The notes beneath the pieces are model-generated. The model saw only the letters and a program-made list of their open reading frames with translations. It was not told where the DNA came from and did not search any database. Position numbers and translations under genes: made by a program. From an uncultured Spartobacteria bacterium (GTDB lineage Bacteria > Verrucomicrobiota > Verrucomicrobiia > Chthoniobacterales > Chthoniobacteraceae): a stretch of 43,922 nucleotides of DNA. Where the stretch lies: assembly GCA_903929475.1 (NCBI GenBank), contig CAIYUV010000165.1:1-43922 (forward strand). Direction: 5' to 3'. Shown here piece after piece: positions 8,388 through 16,566 of this stretch; the stretch's first letter is position 1; every line of letters begins with the position of its first letter.

Positions 8388-8511
8388 AAGGAGCGGCGAC
8401 ATTCCTGTCGCCGACCTTCATGACGCGAAGCGCCTGATCTCCATGGCGTGACCTTTGGGAAAATGGGCGCTTCGCGTTTCGTGGCGGGCGACAGGAATGT
8501 CGCCCCTCCTT
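8388..8511. repeat. 124-bp imperfect inverted repeat with nested hairpins
   Basis: Outer arms 8388-8412 and 8487-8511 pair over 25 bp with one mismatch. Each arm contains the palindrome GGCGACA-TTCC-TGTCGCC. Inner arms 8423-8434 and 8466-8477 pair perfectly over 12 bp (ACGCGAAGCGCC). The element ends three bases before the stop codon of the PHP/glycosyltransferase gene, so on the minus strand it lies directly after that gene's end. It resembles a pair of REP sequences in opposite orientation, or a MITE. It may act as a terminator or mRNA-end stabiliser. Confidence 0.85.
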
Positions 8512-8514
8512 GAA

Positions 8515-10899
8515 CTACGTTGCATCCCACCAGCGTCGCGCGGCGTCGCGCCAGTCACGCGTCGAGACGGACAGGATCGCCGCCTCGCACATCCGTGCGC
8601 GCAGCGTGGAGTCGCCGACGAGTTGCGTCACCGCCTTTGCAAAATCCTCCACATCATTTCCCCTCGTGATGAGCCCGCTCACGCCATGCTCCACCAAATC
8701 CTTCGGCCCGCCTTGATCGGACACGACGCACGGCAGCCCGCACGCCTGCGCTTCGATGACCACATTTCCAAAAGTGTCCGTCGTGCTCGGAAAGACGAAC
8801 ACATCCGCGCTCGCGAATGCACATGCGAGTTCCTCGCCGCTGAGATAACCCGTGAAAATCGCGTCGGGCGCGAGCCTCCGCAACTCGGCGAGATATGGGC
8901 CGTCGCCAACGAATGCGAGCGCGAGTGATTTCCGATTCTGCATCCGCTCCCACGCCGCCACGATCACATCCAAATCCTTCTCCTTCGACACGCGACCCAC
9001 ATACAGCAAAACCGTCGCGCCCGCTGCCGCTCCACGCTTTTGCCAAAAGGAAACATCGCGCCGTTTCGCACTGAAGAGTTGCGTGTCGAGTCCGCGCGGA
9101 AGAATACGCAATTTCTCCGCCGGGATTCCGTTTTTGATCCAGCTCCCGCGATAGCTCTCGCTGTTCACCCAGACCGTATCCATCTGCGCGTAGAATGTGC
9201 GCATGAACGTCCACGCCAGCGTTTCCCATGAGCGGTCGTCGGTGAGGATGCGCACGTATTGTGGGAAGTCGGTGTGGTAGATGCCTGCCGTGCGCAGTCC
9301 GAGCAGTCGTGCGGCGAGCAGCGCAGTGAGGCCGACCGGACCTGGCGTGCTGATGATCACCTCGGTGAAACCTCCACGCTGGATGTAGTCGAGCATTTGC
9401 AAGACAGGCGGGAAGCTCAGCTTTTGCAGTTCGTATTCCGGCAGCTCGAACTCGCCGACAGGCTCGAAGTTTTTCAGCGGGATGCCCGTGATCGTGCTCG
9501 CCATTCGGCTTGTCACGACAGTGAGCTGGTCGCCGTTTTCGATGGTTGCGGCAGTCATGCGGCGGATGGTCGTTGCCACGCCGTTCACGTCTTCGAGCGT
9601 GTCCGTGAACCACGCACGCTTCGAGTTTTGGAGCATCGGCGCGGGTTCGCTGGAAAAAGCGCGACTGATTTCGCCCAGCCATGCGCGGTCCGGTGCGAGC
9701 TGTCGAAACGCGACAAAATACGGCGCTATGGAGAGCGCGACGGGCACAAGCATCGAGACATCCTGAATTGCTTCGACGAGCTTTCCGCTGCTCAGCTTTT
9801 TCACAAACGAAGTAAAGAACCGATAGAGCAGACGGTCGGCAAACATACACGCCGTGATGAATGCTCGACGCTCCGGCTCCGTCACCCCGCTGGTCGCTTT
9901 GGCTAGGAGCGTCTGCACTTCGCTATCGCGAAAAGTCGCCGCGAATTGCCGCCAGATGCTCGCATTCTTCGGCTTCGCCATCTCGAAGATTTGGCCGTTC
10001 ATGATTCCCTGCGCGAGGAACCCCATCTTTTCACCAAGCGAAAACTCCGTCGGATTCGACCCCTCCATGAAACGCGAAAACGCCTTACCTGCGAGACCGC
10101 CGCCCTTGAGAGCCGAGACTTTTTCCGATGCAAAGCGAAACACAGTTCCGTAAAGCCCGTGCGCATGCGCCAGTGGCGTGCCGCCCACGCCGCCCACCTT
10201 GCAGCGCCCTTCGCGGATCTCGCTGAGAAAAGCGGACGCATCCGCGACGTTCGCAGTCTCCGTCCACGCGTGTGCTGTGAAAAGCCCGCTGCGATCATTG
10301 CTGCCGCCGACGAGCACTTTCTCCCACGCTCGATCGTGGGTCGGCGCGAGGTTGTGTCGGTTCGACAACTCTTCGATTTTTCCCGGAGTCAGTCCTGCGA
10401 GGAGAAAGCGGGCCACTTCGCTCGTGAGCGCGTCGCGTGTGCCATTCACGCCCTCGAAATGCCGGAACAGCAACACGAGTTTCTCGATGTGCGCAGCGCT
10501 GATGCGTCCATCACCACGATGCAGCGGATGCGCCACTGCGTGCGCGAGTCCGCGTTCGGCGAGGTATCGCTGGAGGTCGTAGATGTTCTCGCGCTGCCGT
10601 TGAATTTCCCGGTGCTCCGCCTCGTTCAATCCCCACACGAGCAGATGCACCTTCGCGCGATCCTCGGGGAATTGCGCCGTCACTTCCTCGCTCAGAAAAA
10701 CACCCGGCTTTCCCGCAACAGCGAGGCAGCCATCCAGCGTGTCGCGATCTGTAAGCGTAAAATAATCCATCCCGCGCGCGCGTGCCTTTTCAAAAAGTGC
10801 CGCCGGCTCCGCATAGCTCGCAGGCAGACCGACTCGCCGGAAAAGCCATTCTGCCGCCGGGCCGCTGTGTTTCGAGTGCAGGTGCAAATCAGCGCGCAT
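8515..10899 (-). CDS. PHP-domain phosphoesterase fused to a GT4 glycosyltransferase
   Basis: A 794-residue fusion. Residues 1 to about 260 form a PHP (polymerase/histidinol phosphatase) metal-dependent phosphoesterase domain: MRADLHLHSKHSG with the HxH metal ligands (His6, His8), DYFTLTDRDTLDG near residue 45 and AHAVAHPLH near 120. A mostly helical linker (about 260-430) follows. Residues about 430-794 form a GT-B family-4 glycosyltransferase: VNGVATTIRR loop, YHTDFPQY, LLYVGRVSKEKDLD, FVGDGP and TDTFGNVVIEAQACG, where Asp708 and Glu716 occupy the EX7E positions as in SqdX/PimB-like enzymes. Such GTs add sugars to lipids; acceptor and donor are unknown. ATG 10899 is chosen because the PHP motif starts directly after it. 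It follows the CPXCG gene by 56 bp and is probably last in the fabF operon. Confidence 0.9.
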   Translation of the reverse strand: MRADLHLHSKHSGPAAEWLFRRVGLPASYAEPAALFEKARARGMDYFTLTDRDTLDGCLAVAGKPGVFLSEEVTAQFPEDRAKVHLLVWGLNEAEHREIQRQRENIYDLQRYLAERGLAHAVAHPLHRGDGRISAAHIEKLVLLFRHFEGVNGTRDALTSEVARFLLAGLTPGKIEELSNRHNLAPTHDRAWEKVLVGGSNDRSGLFTAHAWTETANVADASAFLSEIREGRCKVGGVGGTPLAHAHGLYGTVFRFASEKVSALKGGGLAGKAFSRFMEGSNPTEFSLGEKMGFLAQGIMNGQIFEMAKPKNASIWRQFAATFRDSEVQTLLAKATSGVTEPERRAFITACMFADRLLYRFFTSFVKKLSSGKLVEAIQDVSMLVPVALSIAPYFVAFRQLAPDRAWLGEISRAFSSEPAPMLQNSKRAWFTDTLEDVNGVATTIRRMTAATIENGDQLTVVTSRMASTITGIPLKNFEPVGEFELPEYELQKLSFPPVLQMLDYIQRGGFTEVIISTPGPVGLTALLAARLLGLRTAGIYHTDFPQYVRILTDDRSWETLAWTFMRTFYAQMDTVWVNSESYRGSWIKNGIPAEKLRILPRGLDTQLFSAKRRDVSFWQKRGAAAGATVLLYVGRVSKEKDLDVIVAAWERMQNRKSLALAFVGDGPYLAELRRLAPDAIFTGYLSGEELACAFASADVFVFPSTTDTFGNVVIEAQACGLPCVVSDQGGPKDLVEHGVSGLITRGNDVEDFAKAVTQLVGDSTLRARMCEAAILSVSTRDWRDAARRWWDAT

Positions 10900-10955
10900 A
10901 TCTCCGCGCACTCTGCGCGAGCGCCTGCACGTGGTGCGAGAATCTTCAGCGCCAA

Positions 10956-11141
10956 TCAGCCTCGGCTGCTCTCGACGGCGATGACTTCGCCCGCTTCGCA
11001 CTCGATGCGGAGTTCGATGGGGCGGCAGCAGACGGTGCAATCCTCGACTGTGGTGTGACTGCCTTGCGAGGTGTCGGCGGTGCTCGGAAATATTTCGCCG
11101 CAATACGGGCACTCGACTTCGATCTCGACGACGTAATCCAC
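10956..11141 (-). CDS. CPXCG-type cysteine-rich small protein
   Basis: A 61-residue protein with CPYCGE at residues 11-16 and a second pair CTVCC at about 35-39, ending in basic and acidic residues. Two Cys pairs this far apart suggest a small zinc ribbon. The family is a conserved set of short bacterial proteins without a settled function. The start is GTG 11141, four bases after the rsfS stop, with a weak AAGAG upstream. Close packing indicates co-transcription with rsfS. Confidence 0.8.
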   Translation of the reverse strand: MDYVVEIEVECPYCGEIFPSTADTSQGSHTTVEDCTVCCRPIELRIECEAGEVIAVESSRG

Positions 11142-11145
11142 GCTC

Positions 11146-11490
11146 TTATTTGAGCTTCAAGCGCGGCGCGTCATTCCACAGGTCTTCGAGGCGGTAGAGT
11201 TCGCGTTTGCTTGGGTGGAATATGTGGACGATCACGCTGCCGAAATCCGCGACGACCCATTGGCTGAGCGGGAAGCCGTCCACACCGAGCGGGCCGACAC
11301 GGTGTTTCTTTCGCAACGTCTCGGTGATTTCACCGGCTATCGCCTTGAGCTGCGGCTCGGATGCGCCGGTGCAGATGACGAAGAAATCTGTGAATGTGGA
11401 AATGCCCCGAAGGTCCACGACGATGATGTCTTCGGCTTTTTTGTCGGCGGCGATTTGTGCGCTGAGACGCGCGAGTTGTTCTGAGTTAAT
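11146..11490 (-). CDS. rsfS: Ribosomal silencing factor RsfS, probable ATT start
   Basis: RsfS (Iojap/YbeB family) binds ribosomal protein L14 and blocks joining of the 30S and 50S subunits when nutrients are scarce. The 114-residue protein has the family segments [25 protein letters not shown] and [20 protein letters not shown]. No ATG, GTG or TTG lies at the expected N-terminus. The only start that gives a normal length and has a Shine-Dalgarno site is ATT at 11490-11488, six bases after AAGGAG, overlapping the nadD stop (ATTAA). nadD and rsfS are neighbours in many bacteria, which supports both calls. Reading further upstream in frame would place the start deep inside nadD and add residues with no family resemblance. 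Confidence 0.92.
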   Translation of the reverse strand: MNSEQLARLSAQIAADKKAEDIIVVDLRGISTFTDFFVICTGASEPQLKAIAGEITETLRKKHRVGPLGVDGFPLSQWVVADFGSVIVHIFHPSKRELYRLEDLWNDAPRLKLK

Positions 11491-12052
11491 GGTTTTCTCC
11501 TTGGTAGATTTGATGTGCTTCGATGATCGAGCGCACGGCTTCCGAAACGAAGTAACGGATGCTTCGCCTTTCGGCAACCCGCTTGCGCACTTCGGTCGCC
11601 GAAATATCGAAACGACGCTGGATACGCGGGAAGTCGTGTGGTGGAGAATTTGCCGCATCGCGCTCGAAAACGACGAACTTTACGAGCGTGCTCAGTTCCC
11701 CGATGCGCCGCCACGCGGGCAGGTCGCGCAAATTGTCCTGGCCGATGAAATAGAACAGTTCGTCGCCCGGCGTGCGCGCGCGCCATGCCTCGACAGTCTC
11801 CACGGTGTAGCTCGGCCCTGCGCGGTGGACTTCGGAGTCGTCACATTCAAAGCGTGGCTCGCCTGCGATGGCAGCGCGCACCATTTCCAGACGCAGTGCT
11901 GGCGATGCGTGCGTGGCATTTTTAAAAGGCGAACACGCGGCGGGGATGAAGATGACGCGATCCAGCGCGAGCTGTTCCATCGCCTCGCGGGCGAGAATCA
12001 GGTGCCCGTGGTGGATGGGATCAAAGGTGCCTCCGTAGAGCGCGGTGCGCAT
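11486..12052 (-). CDS. nadD: Nicotinate-nucleotide adenylyltransferase
   Basis: Transfers AMP from ATP to nicotinate mononucleotide to make deamido-NAD in NAD synthesis. The 188-residue protein begins MRTALYGGTFDPIHHGHL, the nucleotidyltransferase GGTFDPxHxGH signature, and has the C-terminal ISATEVRKRVAERRSIRYFV, the ISxTxxR motif that binds ATP phosphates, plus FYFIGQDNL. Length is typical. The start is ATG 12052, 49 bp after the end of fabF. Its stop overlaps the proposed rsfS start. Confidence 0.96.
   Translation of the reverse strand: MRTALYGGTFDPIHHGHLILAREAMEQLALDRVIFIPAACSPFKNATHASPALRLEMVRAAIAGEPRFECDDSEVHRAGPSYTVETVEAWRARTPGDELFYFIGQDNLRDLPAWRRIGELSTLVKFVVFERDAANSPPHDFPRIQRRFDISATEVRKRVAERRSIRYFVSEAVRSIIEAHQIYQGENH
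11497..11502 (-). promoter_or_regulatory. Shine-Dalgarno site that decides the rsfS start
   Basis: AAGGAG on the minus strand inside the last codons of nadD, six bases before ATT 11490. It is one of the few strong ribosome binding sites in the window. Confidence 0.75.
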
Positions 12053-12101
12053 GGTTCGTAGTCTTGGCGGATGCGCGGTTGCTGTCGAGCCGCCGGGTGC
12101 G

Positions 12102-13349
12102 CTATCCCTCGAAGGCGCGGACGACGAGCGTCACGTTGTGGCCGCCGAATCCGAAGCTGTTGTTGAGGGCGACGCGCACTTTGGCCTCGCGGGCGGTGTG
12201 CGGGACAAAGTCGAGGTCGCACTCTTCGCCGGGGTTATCGAGGTTGATGGTCGGCGCGATGATTCCTGTCTGGATACTCTTCACGCAGACGATGGTTTCC
12301 ACGACGCCCGCAGCTCCGAGCAAATGGCCGGTCATGCTCTTGGTGCTGCTCACGGGGACGCGCTTTGCGTAGTCGCCCATCACGGCTTTGACGGCGCGGA
12401 CTTCCGCCACGTCGCCAACCGGGGTGGATGTGCCGTGTGCATTGATGTAGTCCACTTCGGAAACGTTGATGCCTGCTTTGTGGATGGCGATGCGCATGGA
12501 ACGCTGGGCCTGCTCGTGGTTAGGGAGCGGTGCGCTCATGTGGTAGGCGTCGGTCGTCATGCCATAGCCGGCGACTTCCGCGAGGATGTTTGCGCCGCGC
12601 GCCTTCGCGTGTTCGAGTTCCTCCAACACGACGATGCCCGCGCCTTCGCCCATGACGAAGCCGTCGCGATCTTTGTCCCACGGACGGCTGGCGCGCGTGG
12701 GGTCGTCGTTGCGGGTGCTGAGTGCCTTCATCGCGGCAAAACCCCCGATGCCGAGCGGGACGATGGCGCTTTCACTTCCGCCTGCGAGGAAAACATCGGC
12801 GTCGCCTTCGCGGATGAGCCGCCAAGCTTCGCCGACCGAGTGCGCGCTCGTGGCGCAGGCGCTGACGGGTGCGTAGCTCGGGCCTTGCAAGCCGTGCTCC
12901 ATTGCGACCATGCCGCCCGCCATGTTGGTAATGAGCATCGGGATCATGAAAGGCGAGATGCGGCCCGGACCTTTCTCCATGTAATTGGTGTGCTGATCCT
13001 CGGTGGTTTTCAGTCCGCCGATTCCGCTGCCGATGATGCAGCCGAAACGCTCGGGGTCTTTCACCTCGGAAAAGCCAGCGTCCGCCATCGCGCCCTTCGC
13101 GGCGGCGATGGCGAGATGCACAAAGCGGTCACTGCGGCGCACGTCCTTCGGCACTTTGAAAAACTTCACGGGATCGAAATCGCGCACCTCGCCCGCGATT
13201 CGGCAGTCGAACTTCGCACAATCGAAAAGCGTGATGGGCCCGATGCCGCTTTTGCCTGCGATGAGGTTGCTCCAAAGGGTCGGCACATCATGCCCCAAGG
13301 GCGTGATGGCTCCCATGCCAGTGATGACGACTCGACGATTGCTGCTCAT
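12102..13349 (-). CDS. fabF: 3-oxoacyl-[acyl-carrier-protein] synthase II
   Basis: Elongating condensing enzyme of type II fatty-acid synthesis. The 415-residue protein starts MSSNRRVVITGMGAITPLG. It has the nucleophile Cys165 in PVSACATSAHS, the active-site histidines in INAHGTSTPVGD and KSMTGHLLGAAG, and the C-terminal NNSFGFGGHNVTLV. ATG 13349 is the family start. No acpP or other fab gene is next to it. It is the first gene of an apparent minus-strand operon (fabF-nadD-rsfS-CPXCG-PHP/GT) and is divergent from the LuxE-LuxC-like gene, with a 96-bp region between them that must hold both promoters. Confidence 0.96.
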   Translation of the reverse strand: MSSNRRVVITGMGAITPLGHDVPTLWSNLIAGKSGIGPITLFDCAKFDCRIAGEVRDFDPVKFFKVPKDVRRSDRFVHLAIAAAKGAMADAGFSEVKDPERFGCIIGSGIGGLKTTEDQHTNYMEKGPGRISPFMIPMLITNMAGGMVAMEHGLQGPSYAPVSACATSAHSVGEAWRLIREGDADVFLAGGSESAIVPLGIGGFAAMKALSTRNDDPTRASRPWDKDRDGFVMGEGAGIVVLEELEHAKARGANILAEVAGYGMTTDAYHMSAPLPNHEQAQRSMRIAIHKAGINVSEVDYINAHGTSTPVGDVAEVRAVKAVMGDYAKRVPVSSTKSMTGHLLGAAGVVETIVCVKSIQTGIIAPTINLDNPGEECDLDFVPHTAREAKVRVALNNSFGFGGHNVTLVVRAFEG

Positions 13350-13445
13350 AAAGTCCGCGCATCCATAGCGGCGAGGCGTGGGGCGGCAACTGCAAAGTGT
13401 GCGGACGCGCTTGCCGCCAGCCGATGATCTGCACACGCTCCATGC

Positions 13446-15623
13446 GTGCAGTCCTTTCAAAAAGACAACCTCCTCGCCGAATACGCGGCCATCGAGCAGC
13501 GCGTGCTGGCTGCCTTGCGCGACGATTTACGCGGGGAGGAGTTCGGCGCGCTCGCGCTGGAGATTCATGCTTTTCAGCTTCGCTGGAATGAGCCGCTCGC
13601 CCGCTGGTGCGCGACTTTTCCCGCGCCGAAAAACTGGCGTGAAATCCCGGCTGTGCCGCAGGCGATGTTCAAGCGGTTCCGCGTCGCGTGCTTTCCGCCG
13701 GAGCTGGCGGGAAAAACTTTCCTCACCAGCGGCACGACCGGCGAAACGCGCGGCGCGCATCATTTGCACAACACGACGCTCTACGACGCGGCGGTGCTTG
13801 CGGGCTGGCGTCGGCTTGCGCTGCCGAAAGCGGTCCCGCTCATTGTGGCGCCGTCGCCCGCCGATGCGCCCAATTCTTCGCTCTCGCACATGATGGGCCT
13901 GCTCGCGGGTGAGGTGGGGCAGTTCATCGCTCGAAGCGACGGCTCGCTCGATTTCGCACGCGCAGCGGCTGTGCTGGAAAGGAATTTTTCCAACGGACAG
14001 CCCGTCGCACTGCTCGGCACCGCGCTGGGCTTTCTGAATTTAATGGAGGGTTGGGGAAGTGCGAGCCCGCGATTGTGCGATGGTTCGTTTCTCGTCGAGA
14101 CGGGCGGTTTCAAAGGCAGCGGGCGGGAGATTGAAAAGAGCGAACTTTACGCCCGCCTGAGCGAGTTTTTTGGGCTAAAAGAGGGCGCGATTTGGAATGA
14201 ATACGGGATGTGCGAACTCGGCTCGCAGTTTTATACCCGCGGCCTCGGCGCTGCGCACACGGGCGGACCGTGGGTGCGTGCGATGGTCGTTTCGCCGGAG
14301 AGCGGGCGCGAGGTTACCGTTGGTGAGCGGGGTGTGTTGCGCATCTTCGATCTCGCCAATCTCGGCAGCACGCTCGCGGTGCAGACGGCGGATTTCGCCG
14401 TGCTGCGCGATGAAGGTTTCGAGTTGCTCGGACGCGATCCCGCTGCTGTCCCGCGCGGCTGCTCGCGTCAGGCGGATGAAAAGCGCGGCGCAGCCTCGGC
14501 ATCGGTCGTAGTTCAGCGTGCGTCCGAACACGCTCCGCTCGCGGGCGGAAATACGCAGGCGCGTTGTGTTGCGCTCGCGGCGGCAGTGAACCGCTTTCCT
14601 TTTCTCGGCGAAGTCAGCGCCGATTCCCTGCGTGCGCTCATCGCCGCAGAGCTTGGCCACGCCGAGGCGCTCGACCGCTTTATCCCGCACGGCGCGCATC
14701 ATTCCCGCGCCGTGGCACCCGCGACCATCCTCCACATCCTCAGCGGAAATACTCCCGCCGCTGCGCTCCAGTCATTGCTGCGCGGTCTGCTCCTCGGCTC
14801 GCGCAATCTTTGCAAACTCCCATCCAGCGGACTGCCGGAGGTCGCGCAATTCCTCGCCGCATTGCCGCCGGAGCTGTGCGCGCTCGTCGAAGTATCCGCG
14901 CAACTCCCCGACGACTGGCTCGCGCTCGCCGACGCGATCATCGTCTTCGGCAACGACGAAACCATCGCGCATTTCCGCGCGCTCGCGCAGCCGTGGCAGG
15001 CCTTCATCGCCCACGGCCACAAGCTCAGCTTCGGCATTGTTTTCGATGACCCGGCTTTCGCCAGCGCCGCCGCCGCCGCGCGCGATGCGTCTGTTTTCGA
15101 TCAGCAGGGCTGCCTCTCGCCGCACGTCATCTACGTTCGGGAAAGCGGCACTTTCACCGCGAGGGCATACGCGGAACGAGTCGCAGCGGAGATGGCCGTT
15201 TTTGAAAAACACACCCCGCGCGGCCCGCTCACGCTCAGCGAGGCGAACAGCATCCGCACCCTTCGCAACGAGACCACATTCCGCGTTGCGAACGGCGAGC
15301 CGCTCGCGCTCTTCGCCAGCGCTGATACCGCGTGGACAGTCATCGCCGATTCCACGCCCGGCTTTCCCTCATCTCCGCTCAACCGCGTGCTGTTCATCAA
15401 GCCACTCCCCGCCGACCTCGCCGACACGCTCGCGCCAGTCCGCGCCCATCTCAGCACATGCGGAATCTGCCCCACCACGCACGAACACGCGGAATTTGCC
15501 GCCAGTCTCGGCCTCACCCGCATCTGCCCGCTCGGTAAAATGCAGCAGCCCCCGCTCACATGGCATCACGACGGAGCCCCCGTGCTCGCCCCCCTCGTGC
15601 GCTGGGTGGATTGGGAAAATTAA
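13446..15623 (+). CDS. Fused LuxE-like acyl-protein synthetase and LuxC-like acyl reductase
   Basis: A 725-residue single open frame. Residues about 1-345 match LuxE-type acyl-protein synthetases: TSGTTGETRGAHH (adenylate-forming motif, 94-106), WNEYGMCELGSQ (250-261) and a terminal PRGCS (Cys339, at the place where LuxE carries its acyl-accepting cysteine). Residues about 400-725 match LuxC acyl reductase: ILHILSGNTPAAALQSLLRG, NLCKLPSS, FGNDETI, AHGHKLSFGIVF and FDQQGCLSPHVIYV with the likely catalytic Cys556. In luminous bacteria LuxE activates a fatty acid and LuxC reduces the acyl group to aldehyde. No luciferase genes (luxAB) are in the window. The start is GTG 13446, the first start in frame; no Shine-Dalgarno site is visible. 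It is divergent from fabF. Confidence 0.87.
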   Translation: MQSFQKDNLLAEYAAIEQRVLAALRDDLRGEEFGALALEIHAFQLRWNEPLARWCATFPAPKNWREIPAVPQAMFKRFRVACFPPELAGKTFLTSGTTGETRGAHHLHNTTLYDAAVLAGWRRLALPKAVPLIVAPSPADAPNSSLSHMMGLLAGEVGQFIARSDGSLDFARAAAVLERNFSNGQPVALLGTALGFLNLMEGWGSASPRLCDGSFLVETGGFKGSGREIEKSELYARLSEFFGLKEGAIWNEYGMCELGSQFYTRGLGAAHTGGPWVRAMVVSPESGREVTVGERGVLRIFDLANLGSTLAVQTADFAVLRDEGFELLGRDPAAVPRGCSRQADEKRGAASASVVVQRASEHAPLAGGNTQARCVALAAAVNRFPFLGEVSADSLRALIAAELGHAEALDRFIPHGAHHSRAVAPATILHILSGNTPAAALQSLLRGLLLGSRNLCKLPSSGLPEVAQFLAALPPELCALVEVSAQLPDDWLALADAIIVFGNDETIAHFRALAQPWQAFIAHGHKLSFGIVFDDPAFASAAAAARDASVFDQQGCLSPHVIYVRESGTFTARAYAERVAAEMAVFEKHTPRGPLTLSEANSIRTLRNETTFRVANGEPLALFASADTAWTVIADSTPGFPSSPLNRVLFIKPLPADLADTLAPVRAHLSTCGICPTTHEHAEFAASLGLTRICPLGKMQQPPLTWHHDGAPVLAPLVRWVDWEN

Positions 15624-15661
15624 ACTCGGGGCATAAAGGGGGACGGCCCCTCTCCTTGCCG

Positions 15662-16498
15662 TTACTGCGGCGGGCTGATGCTGCCGTCCGGGAAGGTGAT
15701 GATGGTCTTCGGTAGGGCGGCGCGCAATTCGCGCAGCGCGGCGGCGGGGATTTTGTAGCAGCGGTAGAGGTCGAGATCTTGTAGGCTGGTGAGGCCCTTG
15801 AGGGCGTCCACGTTTTGCAGCGCTGGGCAGCGGTCGAGGTAGAGCCTTTGAAGGGTGGTAAGGCCCTTCAGGCCGTCCACGTTTTGCAGCGCGGTGCAGG
15901 TGCTGAGGGCGAGCGTTTGCAGGGCAGTGAGGCGCTTGAGGGCGTCCACGTTTTGCAACTCGTCGCTGTCGGTAAGGTAGAGCTTTTGCAGGTCGGTGAG
16001 GCCTTTGAGGGCGTCCACGCTTTTCAGCGCTTTGCAGTTGACGAGGCCGAGCTCTTGCAGGCCGGTGAGGCCCTTGAGGGCGTCCACGTTTTGCAGCGCG
16101 GTGCTGCCGCCGAGGTCGAGCGTTTGCAGGGCGGAGAGGCCCTTGAGGGCGTCCACGTTTTCGTCCTTACATTTCGTAGCATACAATTCCGTGGGATTGA
16201 GATGGTGGAGCATTTCGCGGTAGCGGCCAATGTCGGGGACTTTTCTCATTTCAAGCACGCGGGGGTGCTCGCCCCATGTCTCCTTTTTGAGCGCATTGTG
16301 CCAGTCCTGCTTGATGAGGCTGAGGGTGTCTTCGCACTCCCACGTGAACCCCGCCTCCTTCGCCTCGCGGACGGCGTTGTTGTAGGCGTTTAGCTTCCAC
16401 ACCTGCCAGCCGATGCCGCCGAGGAAGAGGACGATGAGCACGCACCAAAGCTTCTTCCCAAAGCTGCTCTCGCCATGCGTGGTGTGCCCGTCTTTCAC
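15662..16498 (-). CDS. Membrane-anchored leucine-rich-repeat protein
   Basis: A 278-residue protein with an N-terminal anchor (about residues 15-33, KKLWCVLIVLFLGGIGW) and a polar segment to about residue 105. About six leucine-rich repeats of 23 residues follow, of the form xLQNVDALKGLTxLQxLxLxxC, encoded by a 69-bp DNA repeat. The C-terminus (RELRAALPKTIITFPDG) caps the repeats. LRRs of this kind bind proteins; no ligand can be inferred. The open frame extends to 16810, but that part consists of palindromic repeat sequence and a terminator. I therefore place the start at GTG 16498, with AAGG five bases upstream. The uniform repeats suggest recent internal duplication. Confidence 0.75.
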   Translation of the reverse strand: MKDGHTTHGESSFGKKLWCVLIVLFLGGIGWQVWKLNAYNNAVREAKEAGFTWECEDTLSLIKQDWHNALKKETWGEHPRVLEMRKVPDIGRYREMLHHLNPTELYATKCKDENVDALKGLSALQTLDLGGSTALQNVDALKGLTGLQELGLVNCKALKSVDALKGLTDLQKLYLTDSDELQNVDALKRLTALQTLALSTCTALQNVDGLKGLTTLQRLYLDRCPALQNVDALKGLTSLQDLDLYRCYKIPAAALRELRAALPKTIITFPDGSISPPQ

Positions 16499-16566
16499 GC
16501 CCGCCTTGTGCCGCGTGCGGGGAGTGTTGGCAAGGCGGGGATGGGCGGGAATGTGCCCTGCGTGGA

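Noticed and set aside
12045-13427. A 460-codon open frame antisense to fabF
   Set aside because: fabF is certain from its catalytic motifs; this frame mirrors it and matches no family.
13446-15623. Reading the LuxE-LuxC-like gene as a full bioluminescence locus
   Set aside because: No luxA, luxB, luxD or luxG homologue is in the window, so light production is not supported.
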